From Lepus europaeus (taxonomy: Eukaryota; Chordata; Mammalia; Lagomorpha; Leporidae), in assembly GCF_033115175.1 (NCBI RefSeq), contig NC_084836.1, forward strand, positions 68,929,297-68,993,296: DNA of 64,000 nt, written 5' to 3'. A program made the translations under genes and the position numbers. Positions 32,388 to 39,434 of this stretch are shown here, piece by piece (the first letter of the stretch is position 1; each line of letters starts with the position of its first letter). Under the pieces are notes generated by a model. That model made no database searches and was not told where the DNA came from. It saw only the letters and a list, made by a program, of their open reading frames with translations.

Positions 32388-33231
32388 TCCGCAGTGTAAC
32401 CATAAAATAACAACTACTTTTGCTGTGTACAGGGTCATGCTACCCCAAAGGAGGGGTAGCAGAAGGTTTCAAAACAGGATGGTTTCTCCTGTCTGCCAAC
32501 CCCACAGATGAGATCCTTAGACCAGAGCAGCCATTAGCCTGACCACAGGGCCGTGGTGGTTCGACCACAGGGCCGTGGTGTTTCAACCACAAAGAGTGGC
32601 CTGTCTTGGTAGTGACACCACCGGGAGGAAGCAGTTGGAGAGGAATGGCACTCAGAGGATTTCACTCGCTTGGTTTAGAAAGTTCTGGAGTGGGTGTTCA
32701 TAGGCAGCTGTGCTATCATTGTCATGCTGCGGCCTGAGCTGGGGCCATGGGAACAATCAGGCTGTTAGGATCTGGGGTTCTGGGGAGTCTGTGTGTAGGG
32801 GCTCTGGGGAAGGGAGGGAGAGGAGCCCCCCGCATAGGGACAGTGCCCTCTCACAGCCCCGGCCCCGGGTGTGGGTGGCCCGCAGGTTTGAGAAGCTGGA
32901 CATCACGCCCAAGAGCGCCCAGAAGCTGAAGCCTGTGCTGGAGCGGTGGCTGAACGAGGCGGAGCTGCGGAACCAGGAAGGCCAGCAGAACCTGATGGAG
33001 TTTGTGGGAGGCGAGCCCTCCAAGAAACGCAAGCGCCGTACATCCTTCACGCCCCAGGCCATAGAGGCGCTCAACGCCTACTTCGAGAAGAACCCGCTGC
33101 CCACGGGCCAGGAGATCACCGAGATCGCCAAGGAGCTCAACTATGACCGCGAGGTCGTGCGGGTCTGGTTCTGCAACCGGCGCCAGACGCTCAAGAACAC
33201 CAGCAAACTGAACGTCTTTCAGATCCCCTAG
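16956..33231 (+). CDS. POU6F1: POU domain class 6 transcription factor 1 (Brn-5/mPOU), ten coding exons
   Basis: Nuclear, sequence-specific DNA-binding factor of the class VI POU family. Joined exons 16956-17003, 19204-19399, 24301-24425, 25244-25469, 26031-26290, 26905-27033, 27559-27762, 30993-31134, 31851-32019 and 32886-33231 give 1845 nt, 614 residues plus TAG. I recall the human long form as 611. All junctions keep frame. Residues 17-445 are Q/P/A/T-rich, as in transactivation regions. The POU-specific domain is about 453-528. A linker and basic stretch KKRKRR precede the homeodomain (about 547-606), with W594, F595, C596, N597 and R599 as the recognition-helix WFCNRR. The start has a strong context (A at -3, G at +4). 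An internal Met314 would give a 301-residue form, the length of the classical short isoform. Confidence 0.95.
17515..17975. repeat. Fold-back type repeat, copy 2, split by a CSINE
   Basis: 'gttcatggaaaaaaaagaat' at 17525 and, after the SINE, 'tttattttaacacacaaaaa' with 'tgtgaactttttgaagttcc' near 17948. These are the same words as the copies at 4.75 kb and 47.3 kb, mostly in the opposite sense. Confidence 0.5.
17555..17870 (-). mobile_element. CSINE, GCACATTAGCAGG subfamily
   Basis: Reverse copy from AAAAATTTATTTATTTATTTG to CACAATGCTGGCCC, inserted into the fold-back repeat. GATGCGTTTT on the left and GATGCATTTATTTT on the right may be its target duplication. Confidence 0.88.
18000..18246 (-). 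mobile_element. CSINE-related, old fragment
   Basis: Reverse copy with TTTAAAAAAAGATTTATTG, an AG tract and 'gcacattagcaggaagctgg'. Its head is missing. Confidence 0.75.
18258..18616 (-). mobile_element. CSINE, type B, inserted in the tail of another CSINE
   Basis: Reverse type B copy ending GCGCCGGCC at 18616. It is followed at once by the T-run of the next SINE. AGACCTGCTTCT occurs before this pair (about 18247) and after it (about 18974). The pair therefore shares one target duplication, and type B landed in the tail of the type A element. Confidence 0.92.
18617..18972 (-). mobile_element. CSINE, type A
   Basis: Reverse copy with a T22 run, (AG)n at 18688-18715 and a well preserved head CACAGCGCCGGCCCC. 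It is the host element of the preceding type B insertion. Confidence 0.93.
19204..19399 (+). CDS. POU6F1: POU6F1 coding exon 2 (residues 17-82)
   Basis: Acceptor CCCTCTTCTTGCAG ends at 19203. The exon encodes VIVMSGHETIRVLEVGVDAQ and an acidic E/G/P/A-rich stretch. The donor is ACTG|GTAGGA at 19399/19400, phase 1. The acidic run may be part of an activation region, by inference from composition. Confidence 0.93.
19895..20216 (-). mobile_element. CSINE, type A
   Basis: Reverse copy from TTTTTTAAAAATTTATTTATTTG to CACAGCGGCGGCCCC, flanked by CCATACCCTTTT and CCATGCCTTTT, a decayed target duplication. Confidence 0.92.
20217..21585. other. POU6F1: POU6F1 intron sequence without recognised genes
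   Basis: Ordinary intronic sequence. There is a T26 run at 21275-21300 and a GCTAAGCTAAGCTAAACTA mini-repeat near 20995. The part after 21300 might be an old L1 remnant, not secure. Confidence 0.4.
21588..21925 (-). mobile_element. CSINE, type A
   Basis: Reverse copy. CATTTCTTT precedes it (21584), follows it (about 21927) and recurs after the next SINE (about 22327). Two successive insertions at one site are implied. Confidence 0.92.
21926..21990. repeat. (TTTC)n microsatellite
   Basis: Fourteen or so TTTC units running into a T-run, grown at the tail of the type B CSINE that follows. Confidence 0.92.
21991..22323 (-). mobile_element. CSINE, type B
   Basis: Reverse copy from GGCAGGCAGAGTGGACAGTG through GGCCGCTGCGGCCGGCGCAC to CGTGGCACCAGCCCCC. 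It shares the repeated CATTTCTTT target with its neighbour. Confidence 0.92.
22505..22850 (+). mobile_element. CSINE, type A-like, with target duplication
   Basis: Forward copy with a long CT tract (22759-22810) and tail AAATAAATACATC. AAGTATCTTCC before it and AAGTATTTTCC after it are the likely duplication. Confidence 0.9.
23020..23335 (-). mobile_element. CSINE, GCACATTAGCAG subfamily
   Basis: Reverse copy from AAAAAAGATTTATGTATTTATTTG to ATAATGCTGGCCTC. Confidence 0.88.
23340..23590 (-). mobile_element. CSINE fragment
   Basis: Reverse copy lacking the A-rich tail: 'aggctgaagccaggagactg' and 'gcacattagcagggagctag'. It ends TTCCAGCCCC. Confidence 0.8.
23596..23922 (-). mobile_element. CSINE, type A
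   Basis: Reverse copy from TTTTTAAAAGATTTTTTTATTTG to CACAGCGCGGGCCCC. Confidence 0.92.
24301..24425 (+). CDS. POU6F1: POU6F1 coding exon 3 (residues 82-123)
   Basis: Frame conservation places the acceptor at GTGAAG|CC (24300/24301), after a pyrimidine-rich tract. The exon encodes KSLPGIPPSPAPAIATFSQ and a Q/P/A-rich run ending VQAAPQ. The donor CAG|GTAAGG at 24425/24426 is strong. The acceptor has A at -3, an unusual choice. From memory, human has V-K at this junction, where rabbit gives A-K. Confidence 0.85.
24426..25243. other. POU6F1: POU6F1 intron with a GC-rich patch
   Basis: Between 24720 and 24860 the sequence is CpG-rich, with CGGGCGGCGCGGC and GCATGCGCAGTGC, an NRF1-like half site. 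No exon is recognised. The end is a T-rich tract and TGCTTTTGCAG acceptor at 25243. Confidence 0.5.
25244..25469 (+). CDS. POU6F1: POU6F1 coding exon 4 (residues 124-199)
   Basis: Acceptor TTTGCTTTTGCAG at 25243. It encodes VLTQENLATVLTGVMVPAGA and a hydrophobic V/A/G/T-rich stretch with PLLIPISIAGQVAGQQG. The donor is AAG|GTAACG at 25469/25470. No known domain; this is part of the glutamine-poor, aliphatic N-terminal region. Confidence 0.94.
25506..25540. repeat. (CAC)n microsatellite in intron
   Basis: About eight CAC units 37 bp after the exon 4 donor. A separate CACGC-type run lies at 25715-25745. Confidence 0.8.
26031..26290 (+). CDS. POU6F1: POU6F1 coding exon 5 (residues 199-285)
   Basis: Acceptor TTGCTCCGTAG at 26030. 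It encodes AAAVLNTALPAPVQAAPPVQ, then a Q/P/T/A-rich block (LFQTQPLLQTAPAILPQP) and PPQITVQPAGFAFSPGI. Donor ATC|GTAAGC at 26290/26291. The composition is that of a glutamine/proline-rich activation region. Confidence 0.94.
26291..26904. other. POU6F1: POU6F1 intron
   Basis: Short, repeat-free intron with normal GT-AG ends. Acceptor TTCCTCTGCCCACAG at 26904. Nothing else is recognised. Confidence 0.6.
26905..27033 (+). CDS. POU6F1: POU6F1 coding exon 6 (residues 286-328), contains the short-isoform Met
   Basis: Encodes ISAASLGGQTQILGSLTTTP then VITNAIPSMPGISSQILTNA and QGQ. The downstream intron begins CAG|GCAAGT, a GC donor at 27034. Frame and homology fix this boundary, since the next exon resumes with VIGTLPWVVN. 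ATG at 26989 (A at -3) opens a 301-residue product. Confidence 0.93.
27034..27558. other. POU6F1: GC-AG intron of POU6F1
   Basis: Starts GCAAGT and ends CCCTCCCAG (27550-27558). It includes a reverse MIR fragment at about 27290-27380 ('ggctgaggtacagaaaaagt', 'cacacagctagaatgtggca'). Confidence 0.8.
27559..27762 (+). CDS. POU6F1: POU6F1 coding exon 7 (residues 329-396)
   Basis: Encodes VIGTLPWVVNSASVAAPAPA, LQVQAVTPQLLLNAQGQVIA and RKPSTPESPAKSE. The QLLLNAQGQVIATL segment repeats the preceding QILTNAQGQVIGTL, an internal duplication that spans the exon 6/7 boundary. Donor GAG|GTACTG at 27762/27763 is weak and precedes a G-quadruplex motif. Confidence 0.95.
27768..27797 (+). promoter_or_regulatory. 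G-quadruplex motif beside a splice donor
   Basis: Five G-runs of 4-6, separated by two-nucleotide loops (TT, CT, CT, CT), form a hexanucleotide repeat on the sense strand. The first G-run starts 5 nt after the donor GT. Structure in the pre-mRNA is inferred from the motif. Confidence 0.75.
28090..28148. repeat. (CTT)n microsatellite
   Basis: About 18 CTT units in POU6F1 intron 7. Lysine- or leucine-rich frames over it are artefacts. Confidence 0.95.
28150..28468 (-). mobile_element. CSINE-related, old copy
   Basis: Reverse copy: AG tract, then C16 (28203-28218) at the normal CACTCCCCAAATG site, 'gcaggatctgcattag'-like words, and 'cactccgatgtgggatgt' near the head. Confidence 0.75.
28468..28818 (-). 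mobile_element. CSINE, type A
   Basis: Reverse copy from TAATTATTTATTTATTTGAAAG to CACAGAGCAGGCCCC. Confidence 0.9.
29085..29245 (+). mobile_element. MER5A-like DNA transposon fragment
   Basis: 'gtggttctcaaacttgaaca', 'atcagaatcacctgg' and 'ggtgtggggtggggcccagg' match the hAT-Charlie-derived MER5A repeat as I recall it. Confidence 0.65.
29715..30020 (+). mobile_element. CSINE-related, old copy
   Basis: Forward, diverged copy with 'ctccagcttcctgctaatgc' and a tail of (AAAAC)n at 29993-30013. Confidence 0.7.
30145..30508 (-). mobile_element. CSINE with target duplication
   Basis: Reverse copy from TTTTTAAAATATTTATCTATTTATTTG. AAAATGGTTT occurs at 30136-30147 and again at about 30513, marking the duplication. 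Confidence 0.9.
30993..31134 (+). CDS. POU6F1: POU6F1 coding exon 8 (residues 397-444)
   Basis: Acceptor TTGTCCCTTCTCAG at 30992. It encodes VQPIQPTPAAPPPAVVIASP and ITCSETPTVSQLVS, a proline-rich linker to the DNA-binding region. The donor CCA|GTAAGT at 31134/31135 is strong and interrupts a Lys codon. Confidence 0.94.
31135..31850. other. POU6F1: POU6F1 intron 8 ending in a minisatellite
   Basis: Unique sequence to about 31647, then the 28-bp minisatellite that runs up to the acceptor of the next exon. No exon is recognised within it. Confidence 0.7.
31648..31850 (+). repeat. 28-bp minisatellite forming the 3' splice site
   Basis: Seven units of the type TACATACTCATCCCTGGTCC + CTCCATCT (28, 28, 28, 32, 24, 28 and 28 bp), then GGTCCAG. 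The last unit supplies the pyrimidine-rich tract and the AG at 31849-31850. Each unit also holds CTCAT or CTCAC, which fit the YTNAY branch-point pattern. Unit 6 contains a decoy GGTCCAG with AG at 31808-31809. Confidence 0.93.
31851..32019 (+). CDS. POU6F1: POU6F1 coding exon 9: POU-specific domain, first part (residues 444-500)
   Basis: Encodes KPHTPSLDEDGINLEEIREF, AKNFKIRRLSLGLTQTQVGQ and ALTATEGPAYSQSAICR. This is helices 1-3 of the POU-specific domain, with the conserved Q-T-Q-V-G-Q-A-L helix-turn-helix and the YSQSAICRFE recognition helix crossing the junction. The CG|GTGAGT donor at 32019/32020 splits an Arg codon. Confidence 0.96.
32020..32885. other. POU6F1: POU6F1 intron 9
   Basis: Interrupts the POU-specific domain. 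It holds a pure (TC)21 tract at 32341-32382 and two 22-bp direct repeats with hairpin potential at 32541-32584. The acceptor GGTGGCCCGCAG ends at 32885 with a weak pyrimidine tract. Confidence 0.7.
32341..32382. repeat. (TC)21 microsatellite
   Basis: Uninterrupted TC dinucleotides, 42 bp, inside POU6F1 intron 9, about 500 bp upstream of the terminal exon. Confidence 0.97.
32886..33231 (+). CDS. POU6F1: POU6F1 coding exon 10: end of POU-specific domain, linker, homeodomain (residues 500-614)
   Basis: Encodes FEKLDITPKSAQKLKPVLER, WLNEAELRNQ, a linker with EFVGGEPS, the basic KKRKRRTSFT N-terminal arm, and the homeodomain to RQTLKN. It ends TSKLNVFQIP and TAG at 33229-33231. Position 50 of the homeodomain is Cys, as usual for POU proteins, and Asn51 is kept. 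The exon is markedly GC-rich compared with its flanks. Confidence 0.97.
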
Positions 33232-35885
33232 GGCTCGGGCCCAGCAGCCCTGTGATGCAGCACTTTCTACCCTCCCTTTGGCACCTGGCTGCAGCCGCTG
33301 CTGTCACTGCACCTATCGTTTCGCCACGCGCAGCTGTGCTGGCCCTGGCTTCGCGACTCCGCTCTGTGCATGTGCGTCCCCGATGGCTCCCTCTTCCCTT
33401 CCCCGCACCCGCATATCCGCGACTGGGGGTCCGGGGTCGGAGGGTGGAGTCGGGGAAGGGGAGGGGGCCGAGGGAGCTCCAGGCCCTTGCTTGGGCACGC
33501 TGAACGGGGGACTTGGTGGTGTCGCTTAGAGAAGCACTTTGCTAACGTGGTTCCTGAAGGATGCATTTTGGTTGGGAACCAGAAACTCCCGGGGTGTGGG
33601 CCCTGCTGTGGCTGTTCCCGACCGCAGGCCGCGAACTCTTATTTTCTATGTCATTCTCTTTCTACCCTGTCTTCTCCTTTGTTCCTGTGTGTTGGTGTGG
33701 CAGATGTGACAGCCCTGCCGGTGGACCCACCACAGCCTCAAACTCCCTTTGCCTGTAGACACATTGCCCCTCCCCCCGCCAAAAGGACCCAGGAGGTAAA
33801 ATTCAGACAAGTGTGATGTGCCGCTCAGAAGTCGGGCTCGATGTTTGCCTTGACCTTGGGGTCAGAAGGTTCCCACGGCCCTGGAGCTCCTCTCCCACCT
33901 CTCCCTAGTTCCTTTGGGGGTGGGGTTGCACTAAAGCAGACACCTCCCCCCCCTTTTTTTCTTTTGCAATTCATTTTTGAGGAAAGCAGCAGTGATCTCA
34001 AACTGCCCTGGGGTTGTCTGGTGTGTGCAGCATGTGGGGAATTTGGTGGACAAGGCCTTCCGCCCAGATTTTAATCTAATCTCTGTCCATAGCTATTCCC
34101 CACCCCCACAAAGAGTGTGGGTTCAGAGAATTTGAAATCTAGACCATCCCACTGCCCCAGCCAGCAGGCAATTCTGGAGAAAAATGAGGAAAAGAATGCT
34201 GGCTTTCTCTCTCGTCCCCACACCCAGCCCCAACCCAGCTTCTCAAAAGGAGCAAATTCGTTAACGAAGCAGACAGCCAGGCCCTTGGCGGGTAAGCACA
34301 GCAGCTAGAGAGAGCCGTTGGCAGCCAGGGAAGGTCTCCTGTGCAGGTCTACTTAACTCTAGTTTTCTCTGTAGCTTTAAGCTTTGAGTGTTGGAGGAGA
34401 AATCTCATTTTTTGGTCCAGAGTCTGATTCCGTGTCTGTGTAAGAAATCTCCCCCAGTGCTCCCTCTGAGTCCAGCACACGCCCAGGTTAGGATGGGAGT
34501 TGCCTCCAGAGGGGGTCGCTGTGGCTCATTCGGGGTTGGACCACCTCCGCCACAGGTCCCCCGTGCAGAGGTGCCTCTCAGCTAAGCTCCCCGTGGAGTG
34601 CTGTTTCTGTGTCTGCTTGCTGCGGGTCCCACCCAGGCCCTGCGAAGCTAGCGTGGCCCACATCTTGGCAGCCCTGCCAGTGAGATGTCTCTCTCCCTCT
34701 CTCCCTTTCACACACACACATATGCATGCACACTCACGCCCCACTGCATTTGCCCAGCTGAACCTGCCCAAGTGTGGCGTGGCCGAGGAGGCAGGAGGGC
34801 AGCTTGCCTGAGTGGGCTTCCCAAGAGAGACAGCCCCAGCTGGAGGCTCTCCGCGCCAGTCCCGTGACACACTCCTCCAGGAGGAGAGTGGGAAGCCAGT
34901 CTTGGGTAAGGATGAAGCAGCCACTCAATACACGAGGGAATTGCAGGCGTCATGCGCAAACCCCCGCACGCACGCGTGCTTTGTTTCCGGGGGAGAGTAA
35001 GTGGGTCACAGCTACTGTCCTTGGGAGCAGCTCCGAGTCCAGGGGGGCTTCCCCCATGCGATGGCTGTGCACGGGGACACTCTCTGTCCTGTGTCACGGC
35101 AGGGAAAGATCGTGAACTGCTGTTCTAAATTAGCCATGCTTTCTTAGCACGTCTCTCCTCTAAGTCTGTTTTCCCAAGGCTGGGCTGAAACGCAACAATT
35201 TTCTCTCCTCTAGAAGAAAGCGTCACTGACCCAGAGGAATAGGAGCTGCAGGCTGCGGCCCCTGGTGGGAGGGTACAGGGTCTCCCTGACGTGTGCCCAA
35301 GGCCCAGCTTGCTGGCCTGTGGCCCCTGCTCATTTCCCTGCAGTAGGACCCTGGGAAGCCATTGGGCCTTGAGTCACTCACCTCTGAGATGATACATACA
35401 CATTGTTTTTGGTAGCTTCAGACCTGAAGTGGGTTGATCCAGGTTTTATTTGGGAGAAGCATCTTTCTGGGTGTTAAGCCAGAGCGCCTTGGTTTGTTTG
35501 CTCTGGAGAGACTGGAGGACAGGCAGAAACGGTTTCACTGTGTGGTTTTGTTCAAGTGGAGGGAAGGCCAGAACTTCCCGGGGCCTGCTGAATGATCTGG
35601 GGCCTTTGACCCTGTTCTATTTATTGTATCCGGGGGTAGGGGGGAGCAGGGCCCAGGGAAAGGACTGGGCCAAATGGACTGAGGAGCACCTGAGTTTGGA
35701 AGGAGAAGCCACCCTGCTGTTGCCCAGATTTCTTTTTCTGACTCATAGGCCGGGCTCTGAGGCTCTGACTGTCCCCAGTGCAGGGCAAAGCCTGCTGAGG
35801 ACTGGAGCTGGGGGGAGGGGGCGGGCAGAATGGGGGAGAAGCACTCGATGTAGTTGTGTGGAATAAACGGTATTTTTTCTTTTGT
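33232..35885 (+). other. POU6F1: POU6F1 3' UTR (inferred)
   Basis: About 2.65 kb free of CSINEs, ending at a good poly(A) site. It includes a short CA tract at 34710-34730 and is otherwise unremarkable. No coding potential on either strand resembles a known protein. The lack of SINEs over this length, in a window otherwise full of them, fits exonic sequence. Confidence 0.75.
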
Positions 35886-35895
35886 ATTGGTCTGC
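35862..35895 (+). terminator. POU6F1: POU6F1 polyadenylation signal
   Basis: AATAAA at 35862-35867, followed by a GU/U-rich element (TTTTGTATTGGTCTGCTTG, then TTTTTTGTTG) within 20-40 nt. Cleavage is expected near 35880-35890. Confidence 0.8.
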
Positions 35896-36652
35896 TTGTT
35901 TTTTGTTGACCTTTCGGGGCGGAAATACAAGGCACCCATGTCAGAGGCCAGGGCTAGGTTGGGAGCGGCCTTTGCCAGCAATGGGTGGCCTGGCAAATCT
36001 CACTACAAGCCCAGGGTGTGCAGAGCCAGTGGGAGAGAGTCCCTTCTTCTAGGCCACCCTTTTTGTTCCTAGGACCCCCAGAATGCCATGCCAAGCCCAT
36101 TTCCCACACCACTCTGCTCCAGGTCCCAAGCACAAACTATGCTGTTGGCATGGAGGCTTGTAAGTCTAAGAGGTCCTACAATATAGCAAAAGACCTATAG
36201 CAAAAGACCTTAAGCTGGATAGCTCATATAAACAAGAGAAATTTACTGGTCACAGTTCCGGCCTGGGAAATCCAAGGTCAAGGTGCCTTGGTGTCTGGTG
36301 AGGACCCTCTCCTCATGGAGGGATTTTTTCACTGTAACCTTACAGGGTAGGTGGACAAATAAACTCCCTTGGCCTCTTTCTGAAGGGTGCTGACCCTGCT
36401 CATGAAGGCTCTGCCCCCTTGCAGACTTAAATCACCTTCTAAAAGGCCTCACCTCTGAACACTGTCACACTGGGCATTATGCTTCAACATACGAATTTTA
36501 GGGGTAAACACACAGTGGCCAAGAAGTAGTTGTTAGAGACTTGGGTGGCAGAGCCTGCTTCTGCAGGTTGGGGTATCTACACGTGCAGAGGAGGAAAGGC
36601 TAGAGGTGAGGGCTGGGGTGCATTCTAGCATGGAACTTCAAGGAGACCTGGA
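35896..36652. other. Intergenic sequence with MLT1-like LTR
   Basis: Unique sequence to about 36170, then about 350 bp resembling MLT1/MST LTRs (listed separately). Confidence 0.5.
36170..36530 (+). mobile_element. MLT1/MST-like LTR
   Basis: 'gagaaatttactggtcacag', 'gtgtctggtgaggaccctct', 'ctcatgaaggctctgccccc' and 'cttcaacatacgaattttag' are typical of ERVL-MaLR LTRs. A 15-bp tandem, ATAGCAAAAGACCT, repeats near 36182-36210. Confidence 0.7.
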
Positions 36653-36885
36653 GGGGCCGGTGTTGTGGCTCAGCAGGTAAAGCTGCTCCCTGTGACGTCG
36701 GCATTCCAGGTAGACGCTGGTTCGAGTCCCGGCTGCTCCACTTCTCATCCAGCTCCCTGCTAGTGGCCTGGGGAGAGCAGCAGCAGAAGACTCAAGTGTA
36801 TGGGACCTGCCACCCAGGTAGGAGACCTAGAAGAAAATCCTGGCTTCAGACTGGCCCAGCCCTGGGTGTTGTGGCCATCTGGGCA

Positions 36886-37485
36886 AAAACAGAGAGAGGT
36901 CTTCCATCTGCTGGTTCACTCCCCAAATGGCTGCAATGGCCAGAGCTGTGCCAATCCAAAGCCAGGAGCCAGGAGGGACCCAAGCGTCTGGGCCATCTTC
37001 TACTGCTTTCCCAGGCCATAGCAGAGAGCTGATCAGAAGTGGAAGAGCTGGGGCCGGTGCCGCGGCTCACTAGGCTAATCCTCCGCCTTGCGGCGCCGGC
37101 ACACTGGGTTCTAGTCCTGGTCGGGGCGCCGGATTCTGTCCCGGTTGCCCCTCTTCCAGGCCAGCTCTCTGCTGTGGCCAGGGAGTGCAGTGTAGGGTGG
37201 CCCAAGTGCTTGGGCCCTGCACCCCATGGGAGACCAGGAGAAGCACCTGGCTCCTGCCATCGGATCAGCGCGGTGCGCCGGCCGCAGCGCGCTGGCCGCG
37301 GCGGCCATTGGAGGGTGAACCAACGGCAAAGGAAGATCTTTCTCTCTCTCTCTCACTGTCCACTCTGCCTGTCAAAAAAAAAAAAAAAAAAAAATGGAAG
37401 AGCTGGGACTCGAACCAGCACCCATATGGGATGTTGGTACTGCAGGCAGTGGCTCTACCTTGCTATGCCACAGCACCAGCCCCAG
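36886..37485 (-). mobile_element. CSINE, middle element of the nest
   Basis: Reverse type A text in two pieces, 36886-37051 and 37396-37485, from GAGAGAGGTCTTCC to CACAGCACCAGCCCC. It lacks the normal T-rich tail, so an inversion or template switch is possible instead of plain insertion. Confidence 0.8.
37052..37395 (+). mobile_element. CSINE, type B, innermost, with target duplication
   Basis: Near-intact type B: GGCCGGTGCCGCGGCTCACT to CTGCCTGTC plus an A22 run. TGGAAGAGCTGGG stands on both sides (37040 and 37396). It includes GCCGGCCGCAGCGCGCTGGC, a GC-rich insert also seen in the copy at 56.6 kb. Confidence 0.95.
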
Positions 37486-37614
37486 TAAATCTTAAAAAAA
37501 AAAAAAAAAAAAAAAAGAGTCCTACAGATCTAAATTCAAATTTGAGCTCCAGATCATTGTGAAGATACAGTTATGACAGAAGGCCAAAATGTTAATAGGT
37601 AGCCCAGCTCACAC

Positions 37615-37795
37615 TCTATAAAATTGTGCATAGCAGGTTAAGCTGCCACCTGCAATGCCAGCATCACATATCTGAGCACTAATACATGTCCTGGCAGCTC
37701 CGCTTCCAGTCCAGTTCCCCGCTAATGCGCCTGGGAAAGCAGTAGAATGGTGCAGGTGCTTGGGCACCCTGCCCCCACACAGGGAGGTAATCGAT
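37615..37795 (+). mobile_element. CSINE fragment
   Basis: Forward text 'gcaggttaagctgccacctg' to 'gtgcttgggcaccctg', truncated at the 3' side. Confidence 0.75.
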
Positions 37796-37799
37796 GTAG

Positions 37800-38429
37800 C
37801 AAAGATTCTGGTACAAGGCTCCAGAATCAGAAGCACTCTTTAGTACTCTGAAACAATAGCCTAGAACAATCAAACAGAAGCTAATACTTAACCTTGCAGC
37901 GTATCTCACAACCGTGGGATTAGCTATCCCTATGGGGCTGTGACTCTAAACACGGAGTAGGGGCCATGCAATAGGTGATTGATAAATGTCAGACCAGATG
38001 ACTGAATGCAAGGCAATGCTGAAAGCCGAGCCCCTGATGCTTCAGGCTACCAGGAGGAAGCCAGGTGAGGGGCTTCTGCTTCGCTCTGCAGCGTTTGCAC
38101 TGAGAAATGTGGGCGTGAACAGAATCTGACCTGAGCCAGACTGCCCGTGGCAGGTCCCACCAGGAGAGTCCCTGGGAGCTGAGATATCTGGCTCGGACTG
38201 GTTGAGAGCGGTTCCTGCAGTGGGCACAGGAGGGCTTTAAAGGAATAGGGCTGGGTTCATGTAAGGACTGCAGCTGTTACTCCTGGGCCAAGGAAGTGCG
38301 TTATACTGAGGACGGCTGTGAAGGTGGAATTGCTCTTTTATGGACAAGAGAAGACTGGGGCTCGGTTCTAGACTAGAGATGAGAAGAAGAACCCTAGATG
38401 GTTTGGAACTGTGGGGCTATGAATGTTTC

Positions 38430-38434
<5 letters not shown>
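37800..38434. other. Intergenic unique sequence
   Basis: No gene or repeat recognised. Confidence 0.4.
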
Positions 38435-38468
<34 letters not shown>

Positions 38469-38748
38469 AATTGATTTGAAAGTCAGAGTTACAGAAAGAG
38501 ACAGAGAAAGAAACCCTCCATCCCCTGGTTCCTTTCCCAGATGATTGCAATGGCCAGACCTGGGCCAGGTAGAAGCCATATGGGTGCAGGGGCCCAAACA
38601 TGTGGGCCATTTTCTGCTGATTTTCCCAGGGCATCAGCAGGGTGCTGCATTGGAAGTGGAGCAGCCAGGACACAGACAGACACCCATATGGGATGCTGGT
38701 GTCGCAGGCGGTGGTTTTACTCAGTACACCACAAATGCCGGCTCCCGT
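38435..38748 (-). mobile_element. CSINE
   Basis: Reverse copy after a (TC)13 run at 38437-38462, from TTTTTTAATTGATTTGAAAG to CACAAATGCCGGCTCC. It has a small deletion around the AGGAGCCAGGAGC box. Confidence 0.85.
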
Positions 38749-38754
38749 GTTTCT

Positions 38755-39107
38755 CTTTTTATTTTTTTATTTTTATTTTTTTTAAGGATTCACTTTATTT
38801 ATTTGAAAGACAGAGTTACAGAGAGAAGTAGAGACAGAGAGAGAGGTCTTCCATCGGCTGGTTCACTCCCCAGATGGCCACAATGGCAGGAGCTGAGCTG
38901 ATCCGAAGCCAGGAGCGAGGAGCTTCTTCCGGGTCTCCCATGCGGGTGCAGGGGCCCAAGAACTTGGGCCATCTTCTACCGCTTTCCCAGGCCATAGCAG
39001 AGAGCTGGATTGGAAGCGGAGCAGCCAGGACTAGAACCAGCGCCCATATGGGATGCCAGCGCTTCAGGTCAAGGTGTTAACCCGCTGCACCACAGTGCCA
39101 GCCCCTC
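38755..39107 (-). mobile_element. CSINE, type A
   Basis: Reverse copy with a T/A-rich tail region and an intact head ending CACAGTGCCAGCCCC. Confidence 0.92.
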
Positions 39108-39343
39108 ATTTCCTTTCAACTACAAGGTCATTTAAGAGAAGCCAGACCGCTCTCCACCCCTGGGCTCCCTGGGTGGGCTGAAGGAAGAAGTGAGGAGTTA
39201 AGGCCCATGGCCAGTCCTCAAAAGGCCTACTTGGGAAATGGCTTCTTCCTGTACCTGGAGGAGAACACCAGGATTGGCCTGGGAACCCAGCAACAAGGAA
39301 AGAGCTGAGTCGCTGAGTGAGAAGGGACAGCAGGGACAGGGAG

Positions 39344-39434
39344 ATTGGAAGTGGAGCAGCCGGGACTTGAACTGGCCCCCTATGGGAATGGCGGCACTGC
39401 AGGCTTTACCTGCTATGCTACAGTGCCGGCCAGT
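39344..39434 (-). mobile_element. CSINE 5'-end fragment
   Basis: Only the head third of a reverse copy: GATTGGAAGTGGAGCAGC to CAGTGCCGGCC. No tail is present, so this is unlikely to be a direct insertion end. Confidence 0.75.

Larger units (their letters stand above)
36653..37517 (+). mobile_element. CSINE, outermost of a three-level nest
   Basis: Forward element with head GGGGCCGGTGTTGTGGCTCAGC and the text up to GGCCATCTGGGC (about 36885). Its apparent tail TAAATCTTAAAAAA lies at 37485-37517. Between them are a reverse CSINE and, inside that, a type B CSINE. Confidence 0.8.

Noticed and set aside
32710-33231. 173-codon frame treated as a separate intronless gene
   Set aside because: The first 58 codons are intron 9. 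Only 32886-33231 is exon, joined in phase to 32019.
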